DNA of 64,000 nt from Botrytis cinerea B05.10 (Eukaryota > Ascomycota > Leotiomycetes > Helotiales > Sclerotiniaceae): assembly GCF_000143535.2 (NCBI RefSeq), contig NC_037315.1, positions 2,480,001 to 2,544,000 of the forward strand. Direction: 5' to 3'. The position numbers and the translations under genes were made by a program. Below the pieces are notes generated by a model, which was given only the letters and a program-made list of their open reading frames with translations, ran no database searches and was not told where the DNA came from. Each line of letters starts with the position of its first letter. Positions within the stretch are counted from its first letter, which is position 1. This document shows positions 34,134 through 44,912 of this stretch, in pieces.

Positions 34134-35505
34134 CTAGAATCTAACATGATAAACTTTATGCTTAATAACCAAATTAATATCTCTCCTCATACCAATCAAC
34201 ATCTTCGCTTCTCTTGAGTCACCATTTCCAACCTTCCAGACCCACGTAGGAGCACTAGGTAGCGTACCACTAGCTTCCTCTCCTCCTATCCGTGTACCTT
34301 GCACCAATTCCCCATTCTCCCCAGTAATCATTTTGTTCAGAAGTGATATCCATCGATCCTGATTCTGAACAAAGGATGAAGAGAAGAATTCCCCATACTC
34401 ACATTCGACTTTCACACTGATCAATCTTTCGAATTTCCGCAATGAGTGTGTGAGAAACATTTCGAATCCACCATGTTCGTAGGAGAACATCTTGCGAAGT
34501 GTTAAATGACGGAGAGAAGAATAAAGAAGAGACATCTGGTTCGGGATCTTTGATAGTGGAGAGAAGTTGCAGCTGAGAGTTCAATTAGTAGGTGATTACA
34601 TGGTAAGAATTCAGATCAACAATCTGTAACTTTCAGTATCTCTAGACAATTAAACATTTCGAGTTTGTTCAATTGCCTAAATTCGATGAATGCTCAAATG
34701 ATTTCAAGTACTGAAAGCTTTTGTTCATCGACCTACGTTCTAGATCATCGAAGGGATTCATTTGGGAAACTCACGGTATGATCAGAAGTAATTTGCGAAA
34801 CATCACACATACTTCTGGATCCGCAAACTTGAGAGTTTTCACAATGTTATACGTGAACATGTTGATTGAATAAAAAGTTGTCTTCGCTTCAATACATAAA
34901 TGCTGTGAACCGTATATCTTTAGGGCTCTGAGAAAGACGGGCGTCTTAGATGCAGATTTCTTTTTCTTCTCAACAGGTCTGAGAAGAGTGTATTCATATA
35001 TTATTCTTCTGATTTCAATAGGCAGGGCATTAAATCTGAATTGTGTTTTCCGCATTTTCTCTGTGATATGAACTCGAGAGGTCTGGATAGATTCGATCCC
35101 TTGAAAATCTCGAAGATTTGTCTTTTTCTCCTTGCTAATCGTGTTTAATAGTAATAATTCCGACGTCCACGCCTTTTTAGTCCAAATATTGTTAAATTTG
35201 GATATTTCATTGAAATAACCGAATCGATTGTGGGCTTCGACATGACGGCGAACGATTTGGACTCGGGGCTGATGAGCTTCATTCCCAGTGGGACAATCAT
35301 CGTTGTCCAAGAATCTTGTGTGTGTGGAATAAACACATGTTTGACGAAGTTGGGTCACAGCATTCTCAGAAGTATTATTAATGATGTTCACTGAGTGAAG
35401 AGATGGAATATTTGGTATGAGATTTGTCGTCTTGATGCCGTTTGAAGGGTTACGGTTCATGATTATTGGCGTTTTGTTGTCGGGAATATTACCTTGTGGC
35501 GTCAT
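34134..35505 (-). CDS. Hypothetical fungal protein with F-box/2EXR-like motif
   Basis: Two exons, 35505-34775 and 34572-34134, separated by a 202-bp intron (GTGAGT...CTCAG), joining in phase to about 389 aa. The start ATG at 35505 is the first in the frame; the frame is open further upstream without an ATG, so an extra 5' exon is possible. At about residues 155-180 is FRFNALPIEIRRIIYEYTLL, the typical opening helix of fungal F-box or 2EXR domains (LPxEIRxxIY). The rest is charged and without a known motif; the C-terminus contains PTWVWKVG. I infer an adaptor-like or lineage-specific protein of unknown role. No neighbour suggests a pathway. Confidence 0.65.
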
Positions 35506-35931
35506 TTCTGAAGAACTCCGGCCTGTCTGAGATGGCGTATTTTCGTCTAAAATAGTTCGAAGGTGTCGTCGTCTCCTATCTCTGACCCGAAAAGGGACGA
35601 TTAAATTACACAATAAGAAGTGAGGAACGATTGATGTACGTAATTTGGTGATTTGAGTGTATTTGTAGATAACGGAGCTCTTATACAATAGATTTTTGAA
35701 AGATTAGTACTCATTCGTAGAACAACTTTAAGAAGTTTGGTTTGGAATGACAGGAAGTTTGCTTGGTCGTCTCATCAGACCAAGAAACTAACATAGCCGG
35801 AAAATCTTAGCTTCCAAGCCTAGTCGTCCTAGAACGCTTCAATCCCAGCCTATACGCAACATTAAGGTTTGTTATTTTGCCGAAGATTAAGCGTGACGTG
35901 CTGCAGTTCAGGCTACCAGGAAGTTTCCAGA
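35506..35931. other. Intergenic / upstream region
   Basis: 426 bp between two minus-strand genes. It serves as 5' region of the F-box-like gene and 3' region of the AlkB gene; no motif was recognised. Confidence 0.4.
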
Positions 35932-37349
35932 TCAAGAGCTTCCTTTATCAATCTTTTGGTTACCGATATTTGCCTCAGCTTTTATTTTATCGTGCCAGGT
36001 CGGATTACCATCGTCGTCAAATTCAGCCCATTCAAAATACGTGCAGCCTTCTTTTCCGGGAGCATTTCCAGCGTAGCACATCCAGAAGTATCGGCCTAAA
36101 TTCTCCTTCTTTCTTTGTACAACTCTCAATACTGTAGGTACACCACATGTGCATTTTGGTGTAAATTTGGGATGTAACAAAGCTTTATAATCTCTGTAAG
36201 TAATATTGATTCGTCGGTTCCCAGAGATTGGATGAGGATCAATGGCTTGTGCTGGTGCGATGCTATGTTTCCAAGTTTCTTGCATTTCCGCATGCATGAT
36301 CAACAAAGAGTTGTGTGGTAGGTGGATAGCTATTTGGCCTTCGGCATCTGAAGACTCCTTGCTTTTCTCTTTCGATTCTGACTCTTGAGCGACTATTTTT
36401 CGAACACGAAATTCACGTGCCACACCCAAAGATATCGATCCTATGACAGCTCGTGGTCCAAGGTAAGTGAGCTGGTCACTATGGTATCCCACACTCTCTG
36501 CACCACCTTTATAGCAGTTGACGACAGCTGCATTCGGCTTCCATGTGTCCGATGATTGGTATTTAAGCTTCTGGCCGTTAGGATAGTGTTTTAAGATTCG
36601 TGTTGCGACTTCTGAATTGACAGCATCCTGAACTTTAGGCGACACTATTCTCATTTGTGGAGTAAGTTGACGTACATCCTGCAAGTAACTGATTTAGCAA
36701 TCCGAGACTTCAAATTCTAAGTATTACTCACTGTTAGTAGGCCACCATTGTAAATATACTCAGTCTTCTGAGCCCTTTGCTCTTCCAAATTTTCAACGTA
36801 AAAGCAAGCCGTATGGGGACTCGTGACCACATTATCAAATAGTTTAAAGGTATTCCTTTCGAAAGTTGCTGCTTCGTTTAACAATTCCTCAAGTAGCGTA
36901 TTGGCCTCTTCCGCCGGTAGGAAGTTATGTATAATAGAACATGGAGTGTGAGCTGCGACATCTTCAGGAGAATATAAATGAAGAGTCTTCCCTTTTCTAG
37001 ACAAAGGCTTGACTCGCTTTATCGAGTTCTCACTCGAGATAAATGTAGAAAGAGAACTTTGATATCCTACCGTGGCCGATGGCTTCTTGGGCATAGGCAA
37101 AGAGGGAGTATCCGAATTAGACATGAAATTTGAGGCTTTCTCAACATCACCTTCATGTTCAAGTAACATTTCAAGAAGAACGCCCTGTTCGACCTCAGGG
37201 TGCAGAGATGACAATAGCGCCAGCTTAAAATCCGTAGATTCATCATCTGGGACATAGAGATTTTCAATGCTGTCATTTGCGTTTGACTTCAGCGGTGACT
37301 GAGAAGAGACAGAAAGCTTTCGCTTTTTCCTGGATAAAAAGGCATCCAT
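35932..37349 (-). CDS. AlkB-type Fe(II)/2-oxoglutarate dioxygenase with CUE and GRF domains
   Basis: Two exons, 37349-36732 and 36678-35932, with a 53-bp intron (GTGAGT...GCAG), phase 0, give 454 aa. A CUE-like helix bundle lies at about 40-78 (LALLSSLHPEVEQGVLLEML), which would bind ubiquitin. The dioxygenase core follows: NCYKGGAESVGYHSDQL with iron ligands H272 and D274, WKHSI with H344, and RRINITYR with R362 and R368 binding 2-oxoglutarate. At the C-terminus is a GRF-type zinc finger (C382, C384, C407, C417; FWMCYAG, GCTYFEW). The core resembles ALKBH2/3, repairing alkylated DNA or RNA by oxidative demethylation. The GRF finger suggests nucleic-acid binding. The extra CUE domain hints at recruitment by ubiquitin, as in damage signalling. 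Shares a 435-bp divergent promoter with PEX7. Confidence 0.9.
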
Positions 37350-37784
37350 AATAGTGACGAATTGTTCTTCCGGTTTAGTGTTTGATCAGAAATCGAGGTC
37401 ACCTATAGCTAGCTAGTCGTGCTCCTTGGTGAACAGCGCGCCGGAATTTAGGGAATTCTATCTCACTGCGTATTGCCAATAGGACTAACAATAAGTTGCA
37501 AGCTTGCAAAGGTTTGCGGATGCTTGTGGATGCCAGCAGAAACAATCGCACCAATCCCACATATATAAAGTAGCTTTCCCCTACGGCCGTGGTTCACAAA
37601 CTCAGAGCCTCCAGCGTTGTGATAATCACGTGTATGATTACTCAGCCGAAGAACTCCTCGGCTCAAATTCGTGGTGGGGTTTAGCTTACCACCTCCATTT
37701 CAGCTAATTACTGGTGACGATTACAGCAATACATACATACAATCGCAACGTTGAGGTTCGGCGACTATCCCTCCCTTCGCAGCA
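37350..37784. promoter_or_regulatory. Divergent promoter between the AlkB-type gene and PEX7
   Basis: 435 bp between the two start codons; both genes must be controlled from here. It contains GCGCGCC (37436-37442) and CACGTG-like TCACGTGTATG (about 37626-37636). No TATA box is obvious. Confidence 0.5.
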
Positions 37785-38972
37785 ATGATGGAGTTTATTA
37801 CTCGAGGCTTCAAGGGCTCTGCAGTTAAATACTCTCCCTTTTTCGACAATCGAATCTGTGTGACTGCTTCTGCCAATTATGGGTTGGTAGGAAATGGGAG
37901 ACTTTATAGCTTGATGTTGACTCCGCAAGGTATTCAAGTACAGAAAACGTAGGTACTATTCGGAGCTTGGCGTAGATTCCACCCCTCTTGTCATCTGTAT
38001 AGCTTCTGCTAACTATCTTCCTTCCTCCTAATGAAGCTTCGATACCCAAGATTCTATTTACGATTTGTCATGGTCCGAATCAAACGAAAATCAAGTCGCT
38101 GTCGCATGTGGTGATGGAAGCGTCAAATTATTCGATACCGCGATTCCTGAACCATTTCCCGTCGCAAACTTTCATGAGCATGGGCGCGAAGTCTTTGCTG
38201 TTCATTGGAACTTGGTCTCAAAAGACACATTTGTTTCAAGCTCTTGGGATGGTACAATTAAACTGGTACGAGAATCTCCTATTTCTGAATGTAATTGTCT
38301 TATGGACGGTATTGTTGACCCTTCAACTATCAGTGGAACCCAAACCGCGCAAGTTCGATTCTTACATTACCCACTCATTCTTGCACATATAGTGCAGCTT
38401 TCTCTCCCCATTCACCCTCCGTCATATCATCTGTCTCCGCAGATTCGCATTTAAGAATATTCGACCTTCGTACTCCTTCCTCGGCTTCCAATCATTTAGT
38501 CTCACTTATTCCAATCCATGGTTCCTTACCAACTGCAGGCTCCGTGGGGGCAATCGGAAGTAATCGTCAAGTTTCAGCTCCAAACGAAGTTCTTACCCAT
38601 GATTGGAATAAATATCGTGACGGAGTTATTGCAACGGGTGGTGTCGATCGAGCGATTCGGACTTTCGATCTACGCAATGCGGGTGGTGGACCTGTCGCCG
38701 TTTTAGAAGGACATGAATATGCTGTTCGAAAATTGGTCTGGAGTCCTCATCTCAGCGATACACTCTTGAGTGCCAGTTATGACATGTCTTGTCGCATATG
38801 GACTGATGGTACAATGAATGCCACCATCCCTCGGCAAATCGGTCGCATGGATGCCCATACCGAATTTGTACACGGTGTTGATTGGTGTCTCTTTGGGGAA
38901 GGTTGGTGCGTCAGCACTGCTTGGGATGAAAGATTACTGGTCTGGGATGTTCGTTCTGTTATGACGGCATAA
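37785..38972 (+). CDS. PEX7: Peroxin 7, PTS2 receptor (WD40)
   Basis: Three exons, 37785-37948, 38037-38265 and 38334-38972, give 343 aa; introns of 88 and 68 bp, phases agree. Two consecutive ATGs start the frame. The N-terminus has the Pex7 signature KYSPFFDNRICVTASANYGLVGNG. WD-type repeats follow: YDLSW...LFD, VFAVHW...SSSWDGTIKLW, CTYSAAFSPH...LRIFDLRTPS, VLTHDWNK...IRTFDLRN, VRKLVWSPH...CRIWT, VHGVDW...WDERLLVWD. It fills the usual length for the family with nothing missing. Pex7 binds PTS2 peptides (such as that of thiolase) in the cytosol and brings them to the peroxisome with a co-receptor (Pex20 in filamentous fungi). The identification rests on the whole repeat pattern and the N-terminal signature. 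Confidence 0.93.
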
Positions 38973-39266
38973 TTCTTGACAAAATCCTCATTCCTTTGCC
39001 TCTTCAGCGACTTCTTTTCTTCTAGTGAAGTTTAATGAGAATTTTCCTTCTTTCTGCATACTTTGGGAAATCAAATGACCCTGGGAGCGATATTGATACC
39101 ACATGAATGGCGTTTTACCTGTAGGTGTCAAGGATATGAAAATGAAATTTTTATAGAATCTTGTGTATAGAATCTATGCGTGGATGTTGCGGACTGTATA
39201 TAAGAAATCTTGGGTATTGGGTTTCGGAGTGCTAGGAAATTAAGAGGAGAATGTATCGCGCATAGA

Positions 39267-39297
<31 letters not shown>

Positions 39298-40207
39298 TCT
39301 TCCTACCTTGTGGGAAGGGTTCAAAGCGATGAAATATTATAGATTAATATAATTAGTTAAATCATCTACACAATTTGTAGTACGTAGTCGATATCTTCTC
39401 CGTTGCAGGTAGAATAATACTTACCGCCTAGATATGCGAGTATACCTACACAAGAATCTTCATCAGCGGCTTCTTGATAATGCCCTCCCTAAATGTTATT
39501 ACAAAGCTCTGTTACTGTAGACTTTCCTCAAGCACTCACTTCATTCATCACCACACATCTAATCTGCATCACAAAATCAAAAGCAAAGCACATGTAAATA
39601 GTATCAAAGAGTATTCATAAAGTAAAGAGTAGAATTATGCCTATCCATATGACTATCCTATCCTATCCTATCCGTTCCCCATCCACTCACTCACTCTCCT
39701 CCCCAGATCTATCCATCCCCAATTCTCCATCATAAAAATTTCATTTCCTTTTCTCCATCCCATACTTCAATAGATTTTCCTCATTGTACACCCAACTCGT
39801 TAGTTATACAGAGGTATGTAGTAGGTATACTAGGGGGATTTGTGGTTGCTAAATGAACCACAGTTTTCGTCGCTCCCAAAAAAGCAACGCCTAAGCTCCA
39901 TTTCCCCGCCCTGTGCCCATTTTTGTATCCTTCCCATCTATTTGCTATAATTTCCATCAGGAATCAAAGAATTGTATGTATCGTACAGACATAAATTTGA
40001 GTGTCGTTTTCTTCCTCCCCGAATCCTGCATGTGCCATTTTTCTTTGTGGTTTCGTACCATTGAAAAATCTGACAGGAATGTAGTAAAACAAAATAAGCC
40101 GAGACAGAGGCAGAATAAAAAAGAAAGGGGGAAAGAAACGAAAGGGAAAAGAGGTGATGATACACAAACAAGCGATTTAGTTAGATCAATCAAGTATCAA
40201 ACCTTGT
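38973..40207. other. Intergenic between convergent genes, with (TA)n microsatellite
   Basis: 1.2 kb between the 3' ends of PEX7 and the helicase gene. A (TA)n run lies at 39269-39294 and TATCC-type short repeats at about 39656-39672. Open frames here and at 39.9-40.2 kb have no support. Confidence 0.6.
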
Positions 40208-42304
40208 TTAGAAACTTGATGAACCAAATCCTCCTTTGGAGCCACCTCTATCACCACCGCCGAATCCTCTTCCGCCGCTTCCGCCACCTCTTCCGCCACC
40301 TCTTCCGCCGAATCCTTTACCACCTCCACTTCCACCACTTCGGCCACCACCGAATCCTCTTCCTCCGCTGGATCCACCACTACTTCCAAATCCTCTTCCT
40401 CCACTGGATCCACCACTGCTTCCAAATCCTCTTCCTCCACTAGATCCGCCACTGCTTCCGAATCCTCGTCCACCACCAAAATCATCATTATCCTCGCGAG
40501 GTTCATGTCCAATGTTAACGCCCGGGATTCTGTCGATTCCCAATTTGCGTGCAAGGCCAGGGCCAACCATAGGAGGTTTCTCCCAGCCCCAACCAAATTT
40601 AGTCCAGTTGTTCAAGTCTTCCATCATCGCTCTAGGACTTGCACCCCTCTGACCTTGGCCAAGTGCTCCCATGTATGCGTCGACTTTAATTTCACGGTCA
40701 ACTCTCTTCGTTGCTTGGCCGACTTCATTAAGGATTTCTGCGGTTGTGGCTGGTAGTTGAGCATCTTTTTTCATATCGACAAATGGTGTCTCGAGTGTAC
40801 GATCAGGGGTGATTGGAAGGTTGGACAATGTTCGACGAGCTCCTGGGATTTCAGATTGCGTCAATAAGAGCCATCCTTCTCCTTCCTTGCCTCCTCTTCC
40901 AGTTCGTCCTACACGATGGATGTATGTATCTCTGTCTCTAGGTACACCGACTTGTATGACGTGAGTAACATTAGGGAAATCCATTCCTCTAGCTGTAACA
41001 TCACTCGATAACATAACGGCAGATTTGGCACGACGGAATCTGTCTGTAACTCTAGTTCTTCTTTCTTGTGTGAGCTTGCCGTGGATAGCAGAAACGTCAA
41101 TCGAATGAAGAGAATCTATTCCTTTCATGATCTCTCCAGCCAATTGAACGTTTGCGGTTGAATTGAAGTATACAATAGCTTTGAATGGAGAAGAACCTTC
41201 AGTGTTAGCCTTTTCAATTCCTTTCTTGCAAATTTCGACCATTGCTGGCATGATGTTCTCCATTCCAGTAGCAGCAACAATCTTTTGAGGGATTCTCTCG
41301 TGTGTGGCTACATCTCCTGCTTTAACGGTTTGTACGAACTGATAATCTGGTTTCAAAAGTCTTCTGACAAGACCCATAACCTCTCTTGGAACAGTGGCGG
41401 AAAATAATAATGTTTGACGATCAACTTCATTTCGTTTAGGCAAAAGCGCTTGAATGTTATCGATATCCTTGGAGAATCCATCATCTAGAAGTCGATCGGC
41501 TTCATCGAGAACCAAAGTTGTTAATCCGGGAGCAGATACTTGACTATATTCATCTGTCAAAAGATCTTGAAGTCTGCCTGGGGTTCCGACAAGGATATGG
41601 CAACCCTCACGTTGAACTTTTCTAAGCATCTCTCTTTTGCTTGATCCTCCGACTGCGACTTGTACAATCAAATCTGTATTTCTTGTAATCTTCACTGCTT
41701 CAACAGCAATTTGTTCTGCCAATTCACGGGTAGGCGAAATGATGATTGCGCGGATATCGGAAGCTCTTGCTCTGGAATAACGCTGACGGGATGCAAGCTC
41801 AGGACTTTTCTCGAGGATGTTTTGGATAGTAGGAAGCAAGAAACCAATTGTCTTTCCGGTACCAGTTCGTGCTTGTGCAATACTATCGTAAAGTAGATTA
41901 GTGTGAGGTTCTCAAATCCAGGTATTTTGTCCAATAACTCACATGTCACTTCCTTGTAGAGCTTGATTAATAGTTAAAGTTTGGACCTCTGTCATGGTCT
42001 CGAGTTTCATGGTTTGGGTGATTTCATTAACAACATTTGGGTGAACCAAACCATACTTGGTGAGTTCATCGAAACGATTAATGACTTTATTTTCTTGAAC
42101 GACGGCAGCTTCTTGAGTGGCAACACTTTGTAATTGTGGAGCCGAGGAAACATGTAGCCACCTTGACTCCAAGACTGGCAGAGAAGTCTTTTGTGAAATG
42201 AGAGAAAGGGTTGAAGGTCTGGTTGAAGGAATTCGAAGAGTTGAAGGGACTGCACGAAGGGCTCTAGATATTGAGGCGGGACCTCTTCTGCAGACGGAGA
42301 ACAT
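40208..42304 (-). CDS. Mitochondrial DEAD-box RNA helicase, Mss116-like, with Gly/Arg-rich tail
   Basis: Two exons, 42304-41943 and 41882-40208, with a 60-bp intron (GTGAGT...GATAG) that splits a codon just before motif I; 678 aa. The N-terminus is rich in R/S/L without acidic residues, as in a mitochondrial targeting peptide. Motifs: QARTGTGKT (Lys131), PTREL (171-175), GTPGR, DEAD (247-250), SAT (282-284), SSDVTARGMDFP, HRVGRTGRGG. After a C-terminal extension typical of Mss116/CYT-19 proteins comes a tail (about 587-678) of GFGSSGGSSGGR repeats and RGG. Members unwind RNA with ATP and help group I/II introns fold in mitochondria. The long proline-rich or glutamate-rich open frames on the other frames here are shadows of the glycine repeats. 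Confidence 0.93.
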
Positions 42305-43049
42305 GTTTAAAAACTGATCCGTATACGGATAAAAACTGAAGAAGGCAGTAATAAAGATTTAATTGAGGTTATAACTGTTAAATTCAACAGTATAAAAATC
42401 AAAGTGGCGATTGATTGAAATTGTCGAAGTCGCTGAAGTCCCCTCTGCAAAATTTGGGCATCAAGTTTCTCTTTCGCCAGAACTTTTTTTTGACGCTAAT
42501 GAGTTTATCTCATGCCGCTAGTATGTAAAAAGCTAGACTGCTTAACACGTGACCAGCCTTATCTGATGCCAAGCGAAAAACGAACGGAGAGATGAACAGT
42601 CCATCCATTTACTTGACTTGAACCTGAAGACGAGGAAAAGTAATGATTCGTCGTGATTAGCTTGCAGCTCTCTCTTCCCGTTCATAAAAATCTGCAATAG
42701 TTATGGGAAAGATTCAGGCAAGCCGAGCTAAAGGAGGTGGTAGTAGAAACTTTTGATAACGAATATTCGAGCGCAGCGAGGTATGGGGGTTTGGGGGCTC
42801 GCCCCCATGTACACCAATTAGATCCCATCTAGATACACCACTACAACGTATTAGGAGTCTTTGTTCGTGGACGTGTATCGATGCATTGAAAAACACGAAT
42901 TCCTTCTAACCTATCTACTCCCAAATACCAGTGTTCGTTCATCCTATATCCGAAAGGAACTCCCGTTCTATACATGGGTATCACCATTCATCTATCGTCA
43001 AAAATTAACCCCGCCAAATGTGCTTTATTTGATAGAAGTCTCCTCCTTT
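42305..43049. other. Intergenic
   Basis: 745 bp holding the helicase promoter and the 3' region of the gene to the right. It contains the G/C hairpin listed at 42774-42812; no gene was seen. Confidence 0.5.
42774..42812. repeat. G/C-rich hairpin cluster
   Basis: A purine-rich prefix (GAGCGCAGCGAG, about 42769-42780) is followed by ATGGGGG (42783-42789), GGGGG (42793-42797) and CCCCCAT (42802-42808). Two alternative stems are possible: a 5-bp stem closed by a CTCG tetraloop, or the outer 7-bp pairing. It stands out against its A+T-richer surroundings and resembles the G/C clusters that are repeated in some fungal genomes. Confidence 0.5.
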
Positions 43050-44207
43050 CTACTTTCTCTTAGGCGAAGTACTATTCCTCGCACCCAGCATTATCAATCC
43101 TTCACTAACGCCTTCATGTAAACCCCCCGTAACTCCTTCGACAGCCCAAGCCACCGCATCCGTAATAGCTTGGCCAACCTTCCCATCACTCATTCCATAA
43201 ACCGCGCCCGTCACCGCTAAGCCCGATTTTCCAATAGTATCAACTGTCACTATACCCCTGGACAGAACCTTTTCTGATATTTTATGTGTTCGATCATATT
43301 GATATGCTGATGTGAGTAGATGTTTCAGATACGGCAAGATAAATTGGAACAGTATAAACAACTGAATGATAATAGCTGCAATACTCTTTTGGAGGACCGA
43401 AGGGGGTTCACCAGTGTTTGAATCTTGACTATTTTCACCGGAATGGGATTCTTCTTGTAAGGATTCTACCATTTCTGCTGGCATAGCACTTTGTAGACTT
43501 ATCTTTTCTTCTGTCGAAAGATCCGAAGGAAGAGCTCGAAGTAAGTAGGTTAAACCGTGGACATAAAGTTGTCTCGCTAAAGAAGTATTGCTAAATCGAG
43601 TGTTTTGGGAAATTGCCGATGATTCCTCAAGTGCAAGAGCAAGAAGATTATATCCTATTAGATATCGATTAGTATATCTGATCCGATTAGATATTGTAGT
43701 CAACGAACCTTGGTTTGCAAATTTCCATGCAATGCCAGAGTTTGTCTCAAAAAACTCTATCGCCTGGAGTTGGCCGTTCTTGAGAAGTTGAGGAAACTCT
43801 TCATCGGAAGAATGCGATTCATCCAAGAAATAGCTATCCGTTTCTCCATCACTAGATATAGAGCTCCGTTCATTGATAAGGGTCGTTGTTGACGATGAGG
43901 ATATGGATCCTGGAGTATTTGCGCCAGATAAAGTGCTTTCAGATTTTCGGCCACTCACAAATCCATATATGTCAACGGACTTTCGAATGGATGGTATGCG
44001 AGGTAAGCGTGATTGTACAATATTTGGAAGCATTGAATAGAGCATTGAAGCTTCTTTTAAATCTTGAGGAAAGACGGGTGGATATTGTTGGCTCTGCATC
44101 ATAGATTCCGGACCCTCAAATACTGTCGTTTGATCTTGTTGTAGATATGACTCCCGAGTAATACTCTGTTTGGAACGACGGGTAGATCGTGCGTACATTA
44201 TGTACAT
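43050..44207 (-). CDS. Fungal protein of unknown function with one membrane segment
   Basis: A single exon from ATG 44207, 385 aa; I do not recognise a named family. Features seen: basic N-terminus; Ser/Thr-rich disordered stretch (about 95-135, with SISSSSTTTLINERSS and an acidic SSDEEFP); then a helical region (NRYLIGYNLLALALEESSA, LARQLYVHGLTYLLRAL). One hydrophobic segment of about 24 residues (SIAAIIIQLFILFQFILPYL, about 283-302) follows. The C-terminal part is Gly/Ala/Val-rich (TGAVYGMSDGKVGQAITDAV, GVTGGLHEGVSEG). It could be a membrane-anchored regulator; nothing in the context says more. The next ATG (three codons later) is an equally possible start. Confidence 0.75.
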   Translation of the reverse strand: MYIMYARSTRRSKQSITRESYLQQDQTTVFEGPESMMQSQQYPPVFPQDLKEASMLYSMLPNIVQSRLPRIPSIRKSVDIYGFVSGRKSESTLSGANTPGSISSSSTTTLINERSSISSDGETDSYFLDESHSSDEEFPQLLKNGQLQAIEFFETNSGIAWKFANQGSLTTISNRIRYTNRYLIGYNLLALALEESSAISQNTRFSNTSLARQLYVHGLTYLLRALPSDLSTEEKISLQSAMPAEMVESLQEESHSGENSQDSNTGEPPSVLQKSIAAIIIQLFILFQFILPYLKHLLTSAYQYDRTHKISEKVLSRGIVTVDTIGKSGLAVTGAVYGMSDGKVGQAITDAVAWAVEGVTGGLHEGVSEGLIMLGARNSTSPKRK

Positions 44208-44912
44208 CAAAGTTGTCTATATTCCCACGAGAAAGGAGTGGAAGAGAGTAGATGTTTTGGCAAAATATACGCAGAAAATTGCAAGCAGATGTTTTGTTGG
44301 ACAAAAACAGGAATTTCCGGTCGAATATGATGGTCTAGGTCCAGAACGTACGTTTCCGGAATAGTTGTAGATCAATATAAATTTCCCTCATCACCAAGAT
44401 GCATTTGGACCGTTGCTGTTTTCGCTGTATCAAGGGAAATCGAGAGAATGTTGAATTTGTATTTTGAATGGAACTATTTGAAAAAGAGAAAGAGAATACA
44501 ATACGTAGGAGGGGTAGACGGAAATTTCATAATGAAATGGGGAGACGAATATTTCTAGGAGACGATAAGAATGTTCGTTGCTATCGCAAGAAAGAAAAAA
44601 AGTTGATTGCATGTGAAAGTGGCTGAAAATAGGTCAACAGTCACGTGGATGAAACATAACCAATCGTGGGTCAACGTGTGAAGATGCAATTCTCTGGTAC
44701 GACAACCATGGGAATTCGCCATGATAAGACGAGATTGAGGACAGGATATGTCTAGTGAATACATGATGATATTCAGAGATCAATATGACAGTAACGTGAG
44801 GAGACATAGCAGTATGATTTGAATCCAGTCGAACCCCTCCGATTCCCTTCCTCAGTCCAACCGAATGCGTTCCCCAGCCTCCTCTTCCCTATTCGTGATG
44901 AGCAGACATCGA
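44208..44912. other. Intergenic
   Basis: 705 bp with the promoter of the 385-aa gene and the 3' region of the GFA gene. TCACGTGG at about 44641-44648 is the only notable motif. Confidence 0.4.

Noticed and set aside
39913..40652. Plus-strand frames rich in proline or histidine/arginine over the helicase tail
   Set aside because: They are opposite-strand shadows of the Gly/Ser/Arg repeats of the DEAD-box gene; no independent start signals or homology.
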